Positions 24,275-24,683 of a stretch of 24,683 nucleotides of DNA are shown here, in pieces (positions within the stretch are counted from its first letter, which is position 1; every line of letters begins with the position of its first letter). The translations under genes and the position numbers were made by a program. The notes beneath the pieces are model-generated. The model saw only the letters and a program-made list of their open reading frames with translations, ran no database searches and was not told where the DNA came from. The stretch is from Allobrachymonas sp. (GTDB lineage Bacteria > Pseudomonadota > Gammaproteobacteria > Burkholderiales > Burkholderiaceae): contig JAUMXD010000016.1 in NCBI GenBank assembly GCA_030529305.1, forward strand, positions 1 to 24,683, given 5' to 3'.

Positions 24275-24683
24275 GTGCCAGCAGACCATTCATCAGAAAG
24301 TCCAGCGCAAGAAAAGCAAGGAACGCAAGGGCTTGGATCGCTTCATCCCACCAATCCTTCGCCAACAACAAGCGCTTCCCTCTCCGCGCCAACACCCCAG
24401 CCCGTGCGCAGTTACAGCCATTCGCACCCGCACGCGCATCCACAGCAGGCCACTGACTCGCACAGCCATGCGCATACCCATTCTGTGGGCACTGCAGCCG
24501 CCCAAGCGCTTGACCCAACATTGTCTGCTGCCCGGCAAACCGCTGAACACACGTGGCACGCCCATGCGGTGAACCACCGCGCCCAGGGCAGCATGACGCA
24601 GCAATACCTCGCGCATAACCACCAGCGTTGGTTGTGGCTGCTTGTTTTGCTGGGTGCGATGGCGGCCATTGCGCTCTTTGCCA
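24275..24683 (+). CDS. His-rich membrane protein, N-terminal part (possible metal transporter)
   Basis: An open frame of 136 codons cut by the window end. It starts with GTG at 24275, ten bases after AAGGAG (24259-24264). The first 105 residues are hydrophilic with clusters of His (SYSHSHPHAHP, SHSHAHTHS, HTWHAHAVNH). They are followed by LAHNHQRWLWLLVLLG and a first transmembrane helix that continues past the edge. His clusters before a membrane domain occur in divalent-metal transporters such as NicO/RcnA-type nickel-cobalt exporters and cation diffusion facilitators; too little is visible to choose. An ATG at 24593 would remove the His-rich part. I do not assign a function beyond likely metal handling. 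Confidence 0.6.
   Translation, partial: MPADHSSESPAQEKQGTQGLGSLHPTNPSPTTSASLSAPTPQPVRSYSHSHPHAHPQQATDSHSHAHTHSVGTAAAQALDPTLSAARQTAEHTWHAHAVNHRAQGSMTQQYLAHNHQRWLWLLVLLGAMAAIALFA

Noticed and set aside
1..24683. Mobile elements, CRISPR, tRNA, rRNA, phage or toxin-antitoxin genes
   Set aside because: I looked for repeats, transposase motifs, clustered spacers and cloverleaf-like sequences and found none; the content is housekeeping.

Overview
This 24.7 kb stretch looks like core chromosome of a GC-rich betaproteobacterium, most likely a member of Burkholderiales close to Comamonadaceae. That call rests on protein style and gene neighbourhoods: amgK divergent from lptD-surA-rsmA, a short PTS cluster (IIA-HPr-EI), maeB, rsmI divergent from yraN and a BON lipoprotein, and dusB-fis followed by purH. 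I see no rRNA, tRNA, CRISPR array, insertion sequence or phage gene.

Layout. 1-164 is the C-terminal end of YidC, followed by a strong terminator. 542-1624 (minus) is the cell-wall sugar kinase AmgK. 2160-6814 (plus) is an envelope/ribosome operon: LptD, SurA and RsmA. 7101-7595 (plus) is a low-molecular-weight tyrosine phosphatase. 7720-9456 (minus) is the NAD synthetase NadE. 9744-12417 (minus) is the PTS cluster, transcribed IIA, HPr, EI. 12661-15640 (plus) holds a TlpA-like thioredoxin lipoprotein and the fused malic enzyme MaeB. 15743-16660 (minus) is RsmI, divergent from YraN (16714-17193) and a two-BON-domain lipoprotein (17498-18328). 18636-19031 (minus) is a DksA/TraR-type zinc-finger protein. 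19302-22395 (plus) holds DusB, Fis and PurH. 22638-23894 (minus) is an MFS transporter. 24275-end (plus) is the start of a His-rich membrane protein cut by the window edge.

Functional themes. One is outer-membrane biogenesis: YidC inserts inner-membrane proteins, SurA chaperones beta-barrels, LptD is the LPS translocon, and the BON lipoprotein resembles DolP. A second is central metabolism and its regulation: the PTS phosphorelay, MaeB, NadE and PurH. A third is rRNA/tRNA modification and growth control: RsmA, RsmI, DusB, Fis and DksA-like.

The most unusual observations are protein-level. NadE keeps an intact synthetase domain, but its amidase domain has lost the catalytic cysteine (the Cys-Glu of the usual motif reads Trp-Ala) and the segment carrying the catalytic lysine. 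SurA has one parvulin domain instead of two. LptD has a 50-residue low-complexity insertion beside its disulphide cysteines. Several familiar operons lack an expected member here: murU beside amgK, pdxA between surA and rsmA, and diaA/gmhA between yraN and the BON gene. The last gene pairs a His-rich leader with a membrane segment and a weak Fur-like sequence upstream. I found no clear new multi-gene system; the NadE variant is the best candidate for new biology.
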